A DNA stretch of 64,000 nt from positions 43,732 through 107,731 of IMG/VR virus record IMGVR_UViG_3300042372_000291. One strand, 5' to 3'. Each line of letters begins with the position of its first letter. Position 1 is the stretch's first letter. The position numbers and the translations under genes are program-made. Source of the DNA: a virus. The notes under the pieces were generated by a model. It did not search any database, was not told the origin of the DNA, and saw only the letters and a program-made list of their open reading frames with translations. Below, piece by piece: positions 25,771-33,835 of this stretch.

Positions 25771-27327
25771 TTAACTATGAATCTTTTTTAAGATTTCATA
25801 ATGAGTTTCAGCGTTGTTAACTATATTTCTCCAATGTATTGACATTTTTTCTCTTTCTGCAAAAATTGGATCTAGCTCTTCTTTAACATTTATTTTGTAT
25901 AAATGGTTTAGTGTGTCAATACTCCATTTATTTAATGGATAATAGTCAAAACCTTGAGTAGCTATAACCATATACAAAATATTATCCATTTTTTGCTCAA
26001 TGTATGACTTTACATTTAGATCAATGATAGAGTTGTTAAACTCACGTGACGATATTCTATTCCAATATTGACTATCATCTCTCTGTGTAAGCTGAAAATG
26101 CATAGTAACAAAATCAAATGTATTTTGTATTCTTGTAATTGTACTTCTATTAAATGTTTCAATATCCCACGAAGTAATTGCGCCCCGATTAGAAAGAATT
26201 CCACAAAAGTCTAGAAGTGCACCGTGAACAAATAATAATCCAGTGCTTTCTAGTGGCTCTAAAAATGCAGCAGACAAGCCTATTGCTAATACGTTTCCAA
26301 CAAAACATTTTTCGTAATATCCATTTTTTACAGTTATATGTTTAAAGTTTAATTCTTTTGATCTGTTTGGATTATATACAGCCATTTTATCGGAATCTAG
26401 ATAATCTTTAAATTCTTGTAAAGCATCTTCATCACTGATAAATTCATCACTATATATATAGCCTGTTCCAATACGTGACCAAAGTGGTGTATTCCAAGCC
26501 CACCCATTTTTTAATGCTGTTGCATTAGTAAAAGTTTGCATCTCTTTATCTTTATCTGTATATTGAACAGGTGCAAAATAAGCTTTATTATTTGGTAAGT
26601 TGTCTTTAGTGCTAATGAATGGAACATCAAGATGCTGTCCTAAAAGCAAACTTTTAAATCCAGTGCAATCAACAAATAAGTCTCCATGTATTTCAGTTCC
26701 ATCTTCTAAAACAATAGACTCTATTGTTCCATCTTTTTTATCTATAATTTTATTAACAGTTCCTAAAATTCTTTTTACACCTTTAGGTGTACAATATTTT
26801 TCATAAAGCCAAATAGCAAATTTATTTGCATCAATTTGAAATGCCAAATCTCTTTCTGGACGATATGATACTCCGAATGATTCATCGTGTTCCATTACAA
26901 TTTTATTAGTATAAAAAGAAGAATCCGCTGGCCAATAATATCTAGCAAAATCACGATTATCTGTTTCTGGATAAAGATATTTTTTTAATGGCCAATCATT
27001 TAATTCTAGTACGTGTGGTTGTCTTGCTGCATGTCCAAATGGGAAAAAAAATGTTGGAGATGTTTCAGTTTTAAAATTAGTAAAACCAAGACCAAGTTTA
27101 AAAGCTGCATCAGTCTCACGCATAAACTCATCTCTATCTATGTCAAGAAACTTTAACCAAGTTACAAACTCAGAAGTTGTACTTTCGCCAACACCAATTC
27201 TTGGTATTTCTGCACTTTCTACTACCAATATTTCTTTTTCAGGGAAAGCTTTAATAAATGTAGCAGCACTCATCCAGCCAGCGGATCCTCCACCAACAAT
27301 TACTATTTTATTTATATTTAACGTCAT
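25771..27327 (-). CDS. flavin-dependent tryptophan-halogenase-like protein
   Basis: 518 aa. VIVGGGSAGWMSAATFIK (about 9-26) is the FAD-binding GxGxxG-type motif, ESAEIPRIGVGESTT (about 37-51) and AAFKLGLGFTNF (near 74-85) supply the conserved region with the catalytic Lys, and GWAWNTPLWSRIGTGYIYS near 270-290 is the WxWxIP-type motif of flavin-dependent halogenases (here WAWNTP). The family halogenates tryptophan or related indoles using FADH2 and halide. Substrate cannot be told; the ferredoxin at 16066 could help reduce the flavin. Overlaps the next gene by 4 bases. Confidence 0.85.
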   Translation of the reverse strand: MTLNINKIVIVGGGSAGWMSAATFIKAFPEKEILVVESAEIPRIGVGESTTSEFVTWLKFLDIDRDEFMRETDAAFKLGLGFTNFKTETSPTFFFPFGHAARQPHVLELNDWPLKKYLYPETDNRDFARYYWPADSSFYTNKIVMEHDESFGVSYRPERDLAFQIDANKFAIWLYEKYCTPKGVKRILGTVNKIIDKKDGTIESIVLEDGTEIHGDLFVDCTGFKSLLLGQHLDVPFISTKDNLPNNKAYFAPVQYTDKDKEMQTFTNATALKNGWAWNTPLWSRIGTGYIYSDEFISDEDALQEFKDYLDSDKMAVYNPNRSKELNFKHITVKNGYYEKCFVGNVLAIGLSAAFLEPLESTGLLFVHGALLDFCGILSNRGAITSWDIETFNRSTITRIQNTFDFVTMHFQLTQRDDSQYWNRISSREFNNSIIDLNVKSYIEQKMDNILYMVIATQGFDYYPLNKWSIDTLNHLYKINVKEELDPIFAEREKMSIHWRNIVNNAETHYEILKKIHS

Positions 27328-27557
27328 TTATTTAAAGGCTCCCTAGTTACCAATATTATAGCACCTTCCATTTCAAGTGCTTTTTTAACCATAGAAACAT
27401 ACTTTATTGCTTCTATTTTTTCATCGTGTGTCATATTAATAAATGATTTTTCATCCAGTTTTATAGTAATAAAGCTAGTATTATCAATAACGTTTACACC
27501 AAAATTTTTTGGAGGAATAATAGAATGAAATGCTCTACGCATAGAATCTGTATACAT
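27324..27557 (-). CDS. hypothetical 77-aa protein upstream of halogenase
   Basis: MYTDSMRRAFHSIIPPKNFG... then beta-alpha elements (FITIKLDEKSF; EKIEAIKYVSMVKKALEMEG; AIILVTREPLNK). Overlaps the halogenase start and follows directly on 27557, so it is part of the same operon and may serve the halogenase. Not recognised. Confidence 0.6.
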   Translation of the reverse strand: MYTDSMRRAFHSIIPPKNFGVNVIDNTSFITIKLDEKSFINMTHDEKIEAIKYVSMVKKALEMEGAIILVTREPLNK

Positions 27558-27760
27558 TATTTTCTACCCCACTGTATGTAATTCCATCCACGCTCATGTA
27601 TGTAATAAATAAATACTTTAACTACCGTTTCCCAGAACGCAATTGTTGCAGAAAGGGCAGCGTTCCTTGTTATAACATAAGCAACTGCAACAGATGAAAG
27701 AGTTCCCCATATGCGATAACTAAGTGCTTTTGCAAATGACCTAGCCCTGGTTACTTTCAT
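27557..27760 (-). CDS. DUF2061 membrane protein
   Basis: 67 aa from ATG 27760 (GGGGAGGCACTG upstream). ARSFAKALSYRIWGTLSSVA...VITRNAALSATIAFWETVVK then YYIHERGW: the two-helix DUF2061 pattern (R..KaitwR..at..T....(18)...E...K...Yy.HER.W). Family members are small inner-membrane proteins of unknown role. Overlaps its upstream neighbour by 20 bases. Confidence 0.8.
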   Translation of the reverse strand: MKVTRARSFAKALSYRIWGTLSSVAVAYVITRNAALSATIAFWETVVKVFIYYIHERGWNYIQWGRK

Positions 27761-27848
27761 CAGTGCCTCCCCATTTTTTATCAACAATGTAAACCATAAC
27801 CCCAGCAATTATAAAAGAAACAACAACTGCAATAGCATTCTCTACCAT
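27741..27848 (-). CDS. 35-aa single-span membrane protein
   Basis: MVENAIAVVVSFIIAGVMVY... one transmembrane helix followed by DKKWGGTDESNQG. The end overlaps the DUF2061 start in another frame. Accepted on position; unknown function. Confidence 0.5.
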   Translation of the reverse strand: MVENAIAVVVSFIIAGVMVYIVDKKWGGTDESNQG

Positions 27849-28610
27849 TTATATGCCCATCTCTTTGCGCTTTTGTGTTGCAGAAATTGCATGAATATCT
27901 GCACCTAAATCTACTTGCTCAATCTTATATCCTACATCACGACCATATACAATGTTGGTAATGTTAGGTAATCTAAGAACCATTGCGCCATCCATAAATT
28001 CATCCTTGGCAATATATTCTTTTACCTGATCAAACTTAAGTGGATCTTTCTCGCTTGTATTGTAGGTATTGCGTACTCCAAGAAGAACTTGGTCTGTTCT
28101 CTTACCAGCCTCCTTATAAAGTGCGTGGTGGCCTTCGTGCCAAGGTTGATATCTTCCTAGCATTAGCGTTGTAGGTGCAGACCAATCATGTAATCCAAAA
28201 GTATTTATAACCATTGTAGACTTTTCATTTTGATCTAAATCGTGATTGCTAAATTTAAAGTCGTATGTTTCTGGTTTCTCAAACATCTTATTAGTGTCTT
28301 CAAACCTACCCTCAGCAATCGTATCCATGAACACTAGAATATCTGGCTTTCCAAATGCTGCACGAGCTAAATCTGTTGGACATACAAAATCTACTACTAC
28401 TGGAGCAACTCCTTGCTTAGCTATAAGTCTAGCCATCTCTCCCATACGACGTGCCTGCTCAATTCTATCTTCAGCACTGAAACCAAGATCAGAATTTACA
28501 GTTGCACGAACTTCATCTGCGTTTAGATGAATGGCATTAATGCGTTCTTTTAGCGCTTTTGCTAATTCTGTTTTTCCAGATCCAGGTAAACCTATAATTT
28601 GTATAATCAT
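27849..28610 (-). CDS. adenylylsulfate-kinase-like / nucleotidyltransferase fusion
   Basis: 253 aa. N-terminal half: IIQIIGLPGSGKTELAKAL (Walker A, about 2-20) then NAIHLNADEVRATVN, like APS kinase CysC. C-terminal half: LMLGRYQPWHEGHHALYKEA (about 149-168) with the GR..P.H.GH signature and HAISATQKRKEM (about 240-251), the HxGH plus ISATxxR signature of NMNAT/cytidylyltransferase-type enzymes. The two domains together recall bifunctional sulfate-activating or nucleotide-salvage enzymes. The exact reaction is not settled. ATG directly follows WhiB's stop. Confidence 0.8.
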   Translation of the reverse strand: MIIQIIGLPGSGKTELAKALKERINAIHLNADEVRATVNSDLGFSAEDRIEQARRMGEMARLIAKQGVAPVVVDFVCPTDLARAAFGKPDILVFMDTIAEGRFEDTNKMFEKPETYDFKFSNHDLDQNEKSTMVINTFGLHDWSAPTTLMLGRYQPWHEGHHALYKEAGKRTDQVLLGVRNTYNTSEKDPLKFDQVKEYIAKDEFMDGAMVLRLPNITNIVYGRDVGYKIEQVDLGADIHAISATQKRKEMGI

Positions 28611-28895
28611 TTATTGCTCCATTGTCAGTGCTTGCCATGTATAAGACCATTCTTTTTTAGTCTTATGACTATTAAATTCTCTAGAGATTTCTCCATTTTC
28701 TAAATAGATACCTCCCCAAACTCCCCACTCTTTTCCAGATACGCCAACGGCAAAACAGGTTTTAGATACAGGACATGTTCTACATAAAGAATCTACAAAC
28801 TCTCTTGTTTCTATTTGTTCTTCGTAGGTATCAAAAAATACATTAGTCTCAGAACCTAAACATAATGCATCATCTTTCCATAGATGCTGTTTCAT
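28611..28895 (-). CDS. WhiB-like transcription regulator
   Basis: 94 aa with the four-cysteine Fe-S pattern: DALCLG (Cys about 12), CRTCPVSKTC (about 38-47) and the following GVWGGIY turn (about 57-63), diagnostic of WhiB proteins. These hold a 4Fe-4S cluster and bind region 4 of the main sigma factor; the family is restricted to actinobacteria and their phages. Likely tunes host or phage promoters. Basic DNA-binding tail short (HKTKKEW). Confidence 0.9.
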   Translation of the reverse strand: MKQHLWKDDALCLGSETNVFFDTYEEQIETREFVDSLCRTCPVSKTCFAVGVSGKEWGVWGGIYLENGEISREFNSHKTKKEWSYTWQALTMEQ

Positions 28896-28897
28896 AT

Positions 28898-29107
28898 TTA
28901 GCCTCTATACTTGTTTGGTATATCCCATCCATTACGTGTAACTGAATAGATGCGCTGTAGATACCAGACTCCATCAACCCTAACACCGTTAACGGCAGTA
29001 CGACCTGACTCAGATCTTTTAAGATCTCTTACATCCCAGCCAAGCCAAGATAGCTCTTTATTTTTTGCTACAATTTTTTCCATTTTTTCTAAATTTGTTA
29101 CAATCAT
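28898..29107 (-). CDS. hypothetical 69-aa protein
   Basis: MIVTNLEKMEKIVAKNKELS..., then WDVRDLKRSESGRTAVNGVR and WYLQRIYSVTRNGWDIPNKY, tryptophan-rich and basic. Its pattern recurs in actinophages next to whiB in my recollection, without assigned function. Starts 9 bases after the upstream gene. Confidence 0.6.
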   Translation of the reverse strand: MIVTNLEKMEKIVAKNKELSWLGWDVRDLKRSESGRTAVNGVRVDGVWYLQRIYSVTRNGWDIPNKYRG

Positions 29108-29115
29108 TATTACTC

Positions 29116-29466
29116 CTAATATCTAAAAATTCCAACTTCAATATTTTTTAATTCTGCTTCTGCAACTAACTTAGAAACAGACTGCTTAGGCTTACTTAAA
29201 AATGCAAAATAGTTTATATACTCCATATTTTCAATTACCCATGAAGGTGGAACCTTGTAGTTTTTAATTTTCATTCCACGTGCCTTCATTCCACGTTCAG
29301 ACAAATTACAAAATTCTATAACCATAGAATTAACTTTAGATGGACCTACAGAGTATATGTGTAGTTCGGTATCTTCATTTTTCATTTCAGACATAGCAAC
29401 TCCCATTGCTCGCAAAAAAGTATTGTAGTCGTTAAACTCGTTACTACCCTGAACCACTAAATTCAT
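29116..29466 (-). CDS. possible SLOG/YspA-like nucleotide-binding protein
   Basis: 116 aa. NLVVQGSNEFNDYNTFLRAM (about 2-21) and LHIYSVGPSKVNSMVIEFC resemble the G.R.f.d......l and nucleotide-sensing loop of SLOG/DUF2493 proteins. The match is weak. Overlaps its neighbours. Confidence 0.5.
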   Translation of the reverse strand: MNLVVQGSNEFNDYNTFLRAMGVAMSEMKNEDTELHIYSVGPSKVNSMVIEFCNLSERGMKARGMKIKNYKVPPSWVIENMEYINYFAFLSKPKQSVSKLVAEAELKNIEVGIFRY

Positions 29467-29834
29467 CTGTCATCCTCCTTTACTATATTATCCAGTATAA
29501 AAAGCATTTTGTCAAGCTCTTGTTTAGACATTTCGGATATGTTTACTGGTTGTGCATTTACCATGTTAGGAATATTATCAATAACATTAGTATAATAAAA
29601 TATGTTATCTTGAACCCAATATGCGGTCTCGTCAAAAACTAAAACTTTTACAGCATCCTTTTGTCTACTATTCATTTGTGTTTTTTTTTGTTTTTTAACT
29701 GTTTGATTGTTTAAATATTTTTTTATTAATATGTGATTGTCTAATTGAGATGGCACATAGTCTTTTTTATTATAAAAAAAATATCTATAAACAAAAAAAA
29801 ATAATATAAAAATTATTGCATATGTTTCTAACAT
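29463..29834 (-). CDS. membrane-anchored hypothetical protein
   Basis: 123 aa. Residues 4-19 (TYAIIFILFFFVYRYF) are a transmembrane helix followed by a basic region (KKDYVPSQLDNHILIKKY...) and a C-terminal soluble domain. Unknown. Confidence 0.55.
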   Translation of the reverse strand: MLETYAIIFILFFFVYRYFFYNKKDYVPSQLDNHILIKKYLNNQTVKKQKKTQMNSRQKDAVKVLVFDETAYWVQDNIFYYTNVIDNIPNMVNAQPVNISEMSKQELDKMLFILDNIVKEDDR

Positions 29835-29840
29835 AGGCTA

Positions 29841-30164
29841 CTATTTCTTATTGTTTTTTCTTTTTTTTACAAAAACAGTTTCCCCATCATGATTTGTAGT
29901 TTTTACCCTATCTGTTTCATTTTCAATAATACCCTCAAAATGTGCTAATCTTCTTTGATATGACTCAATTAAATTTTTTTGTGACTCTTTAAAAGAGTCT
30001 TGTCTTTTATTAATTTCTTCTTCCATAGATTTATTTTTATCTACTAAAATTCTTTGCACATCTACCTGAAGCAGAACATACTTATATTCCAGATCAACGC
30101 ATTTTGCCTTATAATAATCTACAATTTTTTTGTAGTCTTCAAAGGTTAAATTATTTTCAGACAT
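29841..30164 (-). CDS. 107-aa coiled-coil protein
   Basis: Charged helix over most of the length (YKKIVDYYKAKCVDLEYKYV...) and a very basic C-terminus (VKKRKNNKK). No motif. Separated by 6 bases from the membrane-anchored neighbour at 29463. Confidence 0.6.
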   Translation of the reverse strand: MSENNLTFEDYKKIVDYYKAKCVDLEYKYVLLQVDVQRILVDKNKSMEEEINKRQDSFKESQKNLIESYQRRLAHFEGIIENETDRVKTTNHDGETVFVKKRKNNKK

Positions 30165-30176
30165 TACCCAAACCCC

Positions 30177-30578
30177 TTATTTTAAACTAAAATTAGAACC
30201 TTGCCAAAGCTTTTCTGTTTTTTTCTTTTCACGTTCAACAATTGAGCGTGACCAAGAAAATCCTGCATCCCCACCCCAAGCATCCCACATAATTCTTCCA
30301 TTAGATGGGTTACTAGTATTATAGAAGTCTTTTCCCTTTTTGTCAACCTCATGACGAGAAAAGAAAGAATACATTCTTTTAACTGTATCTAATGAAAGTC
30401 CACGTCCAGCAACTATATCTGTTGCTCTTCCCCATCCGACTGGAGTTCCAGCACCTGTTGCTTTACCTTCTTCTTTCCAACGCAAGGCACGTCTAGCTGC
30501 TGCCTTCATTCCAGAAGTAGGAGTATATGTGTCAGCTTTATGAAAATCTGATGGATTTACTATATTACTTCTTGTCAT
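30177..30578 (-). CDS. conserved phage module protein (AxWGGDAGxxWS type)
   Basis: 133 aa. Start at 30578 is used because the longer frame enters the upstream gene. MKAAARRALRWKEEGKATGA (about 24-43), LDTVKRMYSFFSRHEVDKKG (about 68-87), GRIMWDAWGGDAGFSWSRS (about 100-118) form a module I recall from many actinophage head or protease-linked proteins. Function not established. Confidence 0.65.
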   Translation of the reverse strand: MTRSNIVNPSDFHKADTYTPTSGMKAAARRALRWKEEGKATGAGTPVGWGRATDIVAGRGLSLDTVKRMYSFFSRHEVDKKGKDFYNTSNPSNGRIMWDAWGGDAGFSWSRSIVEREKKKTEKLWQGSNFSLK

Positions 30579-30708
30579 CTTTTTTATACTCCCCATACTT
30601 ACCAAGAACTGATTTAATTGTTCCGTTTTTATTAAGACGCACAATCATTCCATCTTTTATTTGAATGGCATTAAAAGGATGCTTAGTTTTATATTTTCCA
30701 GATGACAT
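30565..30708 (-). CDS. hypothetical 47-aa basic protein
   Basis: MSSGKYKTKHPFNAIQIKDG...RLNKNGTIKSVLGKYGEYKK: a small basic beta protein. Start at 30708 overlaps the upstream gene's stop; the end overlaps the next start by 14 bases. Missed easily because of its length. Not recognised. Confidence 0.55.
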   Translation of the reverse strand: MSSGKYKTKHPFNAIQIKDGMIVRLNKNGTIKSVLGKYGEYKKDDKK

Positions 30709-31547
30709 TATTTTATAAATGGGTTAAGATCAAAAATTGATCCAGACCATTCCCCCATACTTTTTGAAGTTTCTGACTTGTATGTTCCTCCACGACGCTT
30801 ATACTCTTGTACCACCCAACCATTTGCAACTGCAGATGGATATACATCAAACTTATCTTTTGCTTCTTGAACTATTCTTGCATATAAACGTGGATTTGAT
30901 GGAGTTGACCCACCTCTACGTGGCTTAATCATTTCTCCATAGTTTGGCTTCTTAGCCTTATTCATATCTGAACAACACATGCTCTTCATTCCAGATGCTA
31001 AACATACTGGACATTGATCACAGCTAACGTTCAATTCTTTACATGTTGGACATCCGCACCCCTCATATTGCTTGTCCATTTCATCATCTTCCATATCGTC
31101 TTCTTCAGTAATAGACCCGTCTACTGACTTATCTATTCCAACATTTGATTCAAGAGATGGCATTGCCATTACTTCTGATGCTTTCTTTCCAACAAAGTAT
31201 TCTGTTTCTTCTAATCCGCCCTCTTCCATTTCAAAGAGTTGAATTAATACCGCTGGTTCTTCTGGTGATGCCATGAGAGCATACTCTGATCCAGGCATTC
31301 CAAGCATACCCTCTGTCATTACATGAACTACACGACCAACATAAACTTCGTCGTCATTTGGTGCCATCACCATGTCGCCCTCTTTAATCATAGACTTACC
31401 TATATTTCCTTCGCTAATATTAATAGCATAAATTTGACGAGCAGCAGCTCCTCTTGTTTTATGGCAGCCCATAACAGTACCGTCGTCTTTCAGGGCAGGG
31501 TATCCTGCACAACCGTACGAACCTTTAGAACCTACATGATATGGCAC
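30708..31547 (-). CDS. capsid-associated-like protein with zinc region
   Basis: 279 aa. YHVGSKGSYGCAGYPALKDD (about 3-22) with GCHKTRGAAARQIYAINISE matches the C-terminal tail seen on actinophage head or protease proteins. The middle carries CGCPTCKELNVSCDQCPVCL (about 162-181), a cysteine-dense zinc region, and the end NPRLYARIVQEAKDKFDVYP...NGWVVQEYKRRGG is a small conserved helical domain. The three-part architecture is uncommon; the true role is uncertain. Confidence 0.6.
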   Translation of the reverse strand: MPYHVGSKGSYGCAGYPALKDDGTVMGCHKTRGAAARQIYAINISEGNIGKSMIKEGDMVMAPNDDEVYVGRVVHVMTEGMLGMPGSEYALMASPEEPAVLIQLFEMEEGGLEETEYFVGKKASEVMAMPSLESNVGIDKSVDGSITEEDDMEDDEMDKQYEGCGCPTCKELNVSCDQCPVCLASGMKSMCCSDMNKAKKPNYGEMIKPRRGGSTPSNPRLYARIVQEAKDKFDVYPSAVANGWVVQEYKRRGGTYKSETSKSMGEWSGSIFDLNPFIK

Positions 31548-31549
31548 AC

Positions 31550-31897
31550 TTACATTATATCAGAGTTCTTAGACCTTAAGATTCTCTTTATTTCTTCTAT
31601 TCCCCATCTATCTTCTTTAGATAATTTGGAGATTTCTACCTCATCAAATGCCTTTGACGTAAGGCGAACTATAGGATTATTTTCTGTCATATTAATATTT
31701 AAAAATCCATTTTCCCATAGCCTCATAAGTTCTCCATTGACATGGGCAACATGCTCTTGGTATAGCATTGGAGATACCTCTTTTAATTTAGGGGTAAAGT
31801 TGTATAATAACTCTCCAGTTTCCATATCTATTCCAGCTGGCTCCAGTGCTCCAGAAAGAATTAGCTGGTCCATCATTTCTTCATGCTCATTATCCAT
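31550..31897 (-). CDS. 115-aa protein, paralog of 45036
   Basis: Shares LILSGALEPAGIDMETGELL...KLKEVSPMLY with LILQNAVVIEGFDTETGETI...KLKEVSPDIY in 45036-45269. The block looks like a short structural repeat of alpha/beta type. Starts coupled to thioredoxin. Function unknown. Confidence 0.6.
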   Translation of the reverse strand: MDNEHEEMMDQLILSGALEPAGIDMETGELLYNFTPKLKEVSPMLYQEHVAHVNGELMRLWENGFLNINMTENNPIVRLTSKAFDEVEISKLSKEDRWGIEEIKRILRSKNSDIM

Positions 31898-32144
31898 TTA
31901 TAAATTCTACCAATTGCTCTCTTGTTTGTCCACCAATAATTCTATTTTTTTCTATTCCCTCATCAAATAAAATAAAAGTTGGTATAGATTGAATACCAAA
32001 ATTCTTAACTAATTCGTAGTTATCATCAACATCAATAATCTGAAACGCAGCAGTGCTTTGCTCACGATTTAATTGTTCAACAATTGGTCTTGTCTTCTTG
32101 CATGGTTGACACCAGTCAGCAGTAAAATAATAAACAGTTTTCAT
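31890..32144 (-). CDS. thioredoxin-like protein
   Basis: 84 aa. YYFTADWCQPCKKTRPIVEQ (about 5-24) contains the WCxPC redox motif, and IQSIPTFILFDEG (about 51-63) the cis-Pro. A compact thioredoxin of the phage type that reduces disulfides, for example in ribonucleotide reductase or to support polymerase. Slightly shorter than host thioredoxins (about 105 aa). Confidence 0.88.
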   Translation of the reverse strand: MKTVYYFTADWCQPCKKTRPIVEQLNREQSTAAFQIIDVDDNYELVKNFGIQSIPTFILFDEGIEKNRIIGGQTREQLVEFING

Positions 32145-32146
32145 TA

Positions 32147-32410
32147 TTAGTTAGAACTTCCAACTAATCTATTTTCAATTAGTTTTTCTCGTTCATCAAT
32201 AATCTCAAGCATAAAAGACATCATTTTTGTATAAGAGTTTGGATCATTCATGATTTTATCGTAATGATGACCACAAAACATTAAATCTCCAGTTACACCT
32301 TTCACCTGCACATAGGCCTGTGCTCCACATTTATCGCATCTATCTATTGCTTTTAATTGCCATTCTTTTTCTTGTATAGTTGGATGATCTTTAATAACTG
32401 GTCTAGCCAT
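32147..32410 (-). CDS. DUF7455-like zinc-ribbon protein
   Basis: 87 aa. KAIDRCDKCGAQAYVQVKGV (about 20-39), LMFCGHHYDKIM (about 43-54) matches actinobacterial DUF7455 proteins (AADRCDRCGAQAYVR...LLFCAHH). Two cysteines plus Cys/His/His probably bind zinc. Function unknown; often found beside sigma or WhiB genes. Confidence 0.75.
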   Translation of the reverse strand: MARPVIKDHPTIQEKEWQLKAIDRCDKCGAQAYVQVKGVTGDLMFCGHHYDKIMNDPNSYTKMMSFMLEIIDEREKLIENRLVGSSN

Positions 32411-32424
32411 AATATTATTATACT

Positions 32425-32601
32425 CTACTTTCTGTTATCCGTTGAATAAAATCCTGAACCATTAAAAAGAACTCCAGGTGGGCTTGTCCACATTCTTGTC
32501 ATTATTGTTTGACAACAGGATGGCTCTCTATCTTCACCAAACCCACGCTGGAATTCTATTACAGAAGAACAAACATTACATTTATAGTCATATACTGGCA
32601 T
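32425..32601 (-). CDS. FmdB-type zinc-ribbon protein, leaderless
   Basis: 58 aa. PVYDYKCNVCSSVIEFQRGF...EPSCCQTIMTRMWTSPPGVLF is the FmdB (CxxC..CC) short regulatory-protein pattern: MPxYxYxCxxCGxxFE...CP..C. On the complement TATACT (32613-32608) lies 6 bases before the ATG, so it is leaderless. Role unknown. Confidence 0.7.
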   Translation of the reverse strand: MPVYDYKCNVCSSVIEFQRGFGEDREPSCCQTIMTRMWTSPPGVLFNGSGFYSTDNRK

Positions 32602-32607
32602 AAACTT

Positions 32608-32637
32608 AGTATATCACTGCATAATCAATGTTGTCAA
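32608..32637 (-). promoter_or_regulatory. leftward promoter for a leaderless gene
   Basis: Complement: -35 TTGACA (32637-32632), 18-bp spacer ending TGA, -10 TATACT (32613-32608), then 6 bases to the ATG at 32601. Confidence 0.65.
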
Positions 32638-32640
32638 CTG

Positions 32641-33060
32641 TTACTTGATTTTGATTGTTTTTGGTTTTTTTTCTTCTGGAATGTTTCTTTCCACGAAGAC
32701 GCTAAGAATACCGTCTGCCATTTCAGCACGATCAACCTCCATATACTCTCCAAGAGCAAAGGTGCGTGTGAATTTCCTGGTTGCAATACCCTTATGCAAT
32801 ACCTCGTTTGAAGCATCTTCGGTTTTCTCACCCTTGATAATTAAACTTCCATTATCTACAGAAACCTCTACCTCACTCTTACTAAAGCCAGCAAGTGCTA
32901 AAGATAGCTTATAAGTGTCTTCATCAAGCTTTACCACATCATACGGTGGATAAGACTGACGAGTTGCTTCACGATGTATGTTTGAAAGACGGTCCAACTC
33001 TCTGTTGAAACCAATAAAAAAAGGATCTTTAAAAAGATCCAATGCAAATGAACTTACCAT
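32641..33060 (-). CDS. small heat-shock protein Hsp20
   Basis: 139 aa from ATG 33060, which follows AAAAGGAGAATAAA; the in-frame ATG at 33087 is less well placed. YPPYDVVKLDEDTYKLSLAL (about 37-56) opens the alpha-crystallin domain and KPKTIKIK closes it; RKFTRTFALGEYMEVDRAEM (about 100-119) is the conserved middle. These ATP-independent chaperones hold unfolding proteins; several cyanophages and some actinophages carry one, probably for capsid assembly. Own promoter -10 at 33125-33120. Confidence 0.9.
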   Translation of the reverse strand: MVSSFALDLFKDPFFIGFNRELDRLSNIHREATRQSYPPYDVVKLDEDTYKLSLALAGFSKSEVEVSVDNGSLIIKGEKTEDASNEVLHKGIATRKFTRTFALGEYMEVDRAEMADGILSVFVERNIPEEKKPKTIKIK

Positions 33061-33119
33061 TTTATTCTCCTTTTCAGCGAGTTTCATTTATGTACCCCCT
33101 TTTGGCAGGCACAGCAATA

Positions 33120-33128
33120 ATTATATCA
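33120..33128 (-). promoter_or_regulatory. extended -10 (TGA-TATAAT) for hsp20
   Basis: Complement: TGA-TATAAT (33128-33120); the -35 position is poor. The start lies about 55 bases before the hsp20 ATG. Confidence 0.45.
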
Positions 33129-33133
33129 CATAT

Positions 33134-33835
33134 TTATATTAAGTTTTGCTTAATTTCCTTTAATATGTGTTTTTTATGATTAAATTTTTCATAAAATAAA
33201 TCTAAGCTATGATATCTTTTAGACTTATAATTTTGAATACTAACTGAAGATTTAAGATAAGACTCAATTTTATCATTAACAATGAATTGTTTAAAAACTA
33301 TTTTTTTATCTGTATGAAATCTTATGTAATAAAGAACATCTTCGTATCCAACATTAAATTCATCAAAATTGTCTTTTAAAATAAATGGAAATTCTAATGG
33401 CCTAAACCACTTTCCTATATCATATTGTCCAGGAATTGGTATGCATCTTTTTGATATTTCGTTTTGTTCTAAGAATGGAAATTCATAAGCTGTTATTGGC
33501 AAGCTTTCTTCGTCTGTAAAAAATATGTATCTATTATTAAAACTAAAAAACTTATTTTCTATAGATCTTACAACTACATGCTCATCAAAAAAGTTTTGAT
33601 CGTACATATCTGTTTTTAATTCATTATCTATAATTGTAAAGTTATAATCATATAATGAGTTTACAGAATAAAGATTTTTTAAATTTTTATTAAAAGCTGG
33701 ACAATAGTTTAGGGACGTTCCTCCATAATTACTATTGCTTATATCGGATGAATAAAAAGTTTTTGATACGCTAAAGGGTTCTTTAGCTCTCATCCATTCA
33801 CTTTCAAAACAAGCCCAATAAACATTTATACTCAT
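33134..33835 (-). CDS. WWK-family paralog 4 of 8, divergent branch
   Basis: 233 aa. Begins SINVYWACFESEW; YCPAFNKNLKNLYSV (about 43-57) corresponds to the family's CP..... segment; PGQYDIGKWFRPLEFPFILK (about 137-156) and YYIRFHTDKKIVFKQF correspond to the end region. It lacks the WWK and GTP..PFKR motifs but shares these segments with 43933, which links it by shared order. Function unknown. Confidence 0.7.
   Translation of the reverse strand: MSINVYWACFESEWMRAKEPFSVSKTFYSSDISNSNYGGTSLNYCPAFNKNLKNLYSVNSLYDYNFTIIDNELKTDMYDQNFFDEHVVVRSIENKFFSFNNRYIFFTDEESLPITAYEFPFLEQNEISKRCIPIPGQYDIGKWFRPLEFPFILKDNFDEFNVGYEDVLYYIRFHTDKKIVFKQFIVNDKIESYLKSSVSIQNYKSKRYHSLDLFYEKFNHKKHILKEIKQNLI

Noticed and set aside
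31323-31970. 215-aa open frame on the + strand
   Set aside because: It lies opposite two well-supported leftward genes, has low-complexity Ser/Ile/Leu content and no ribosome-binding site.
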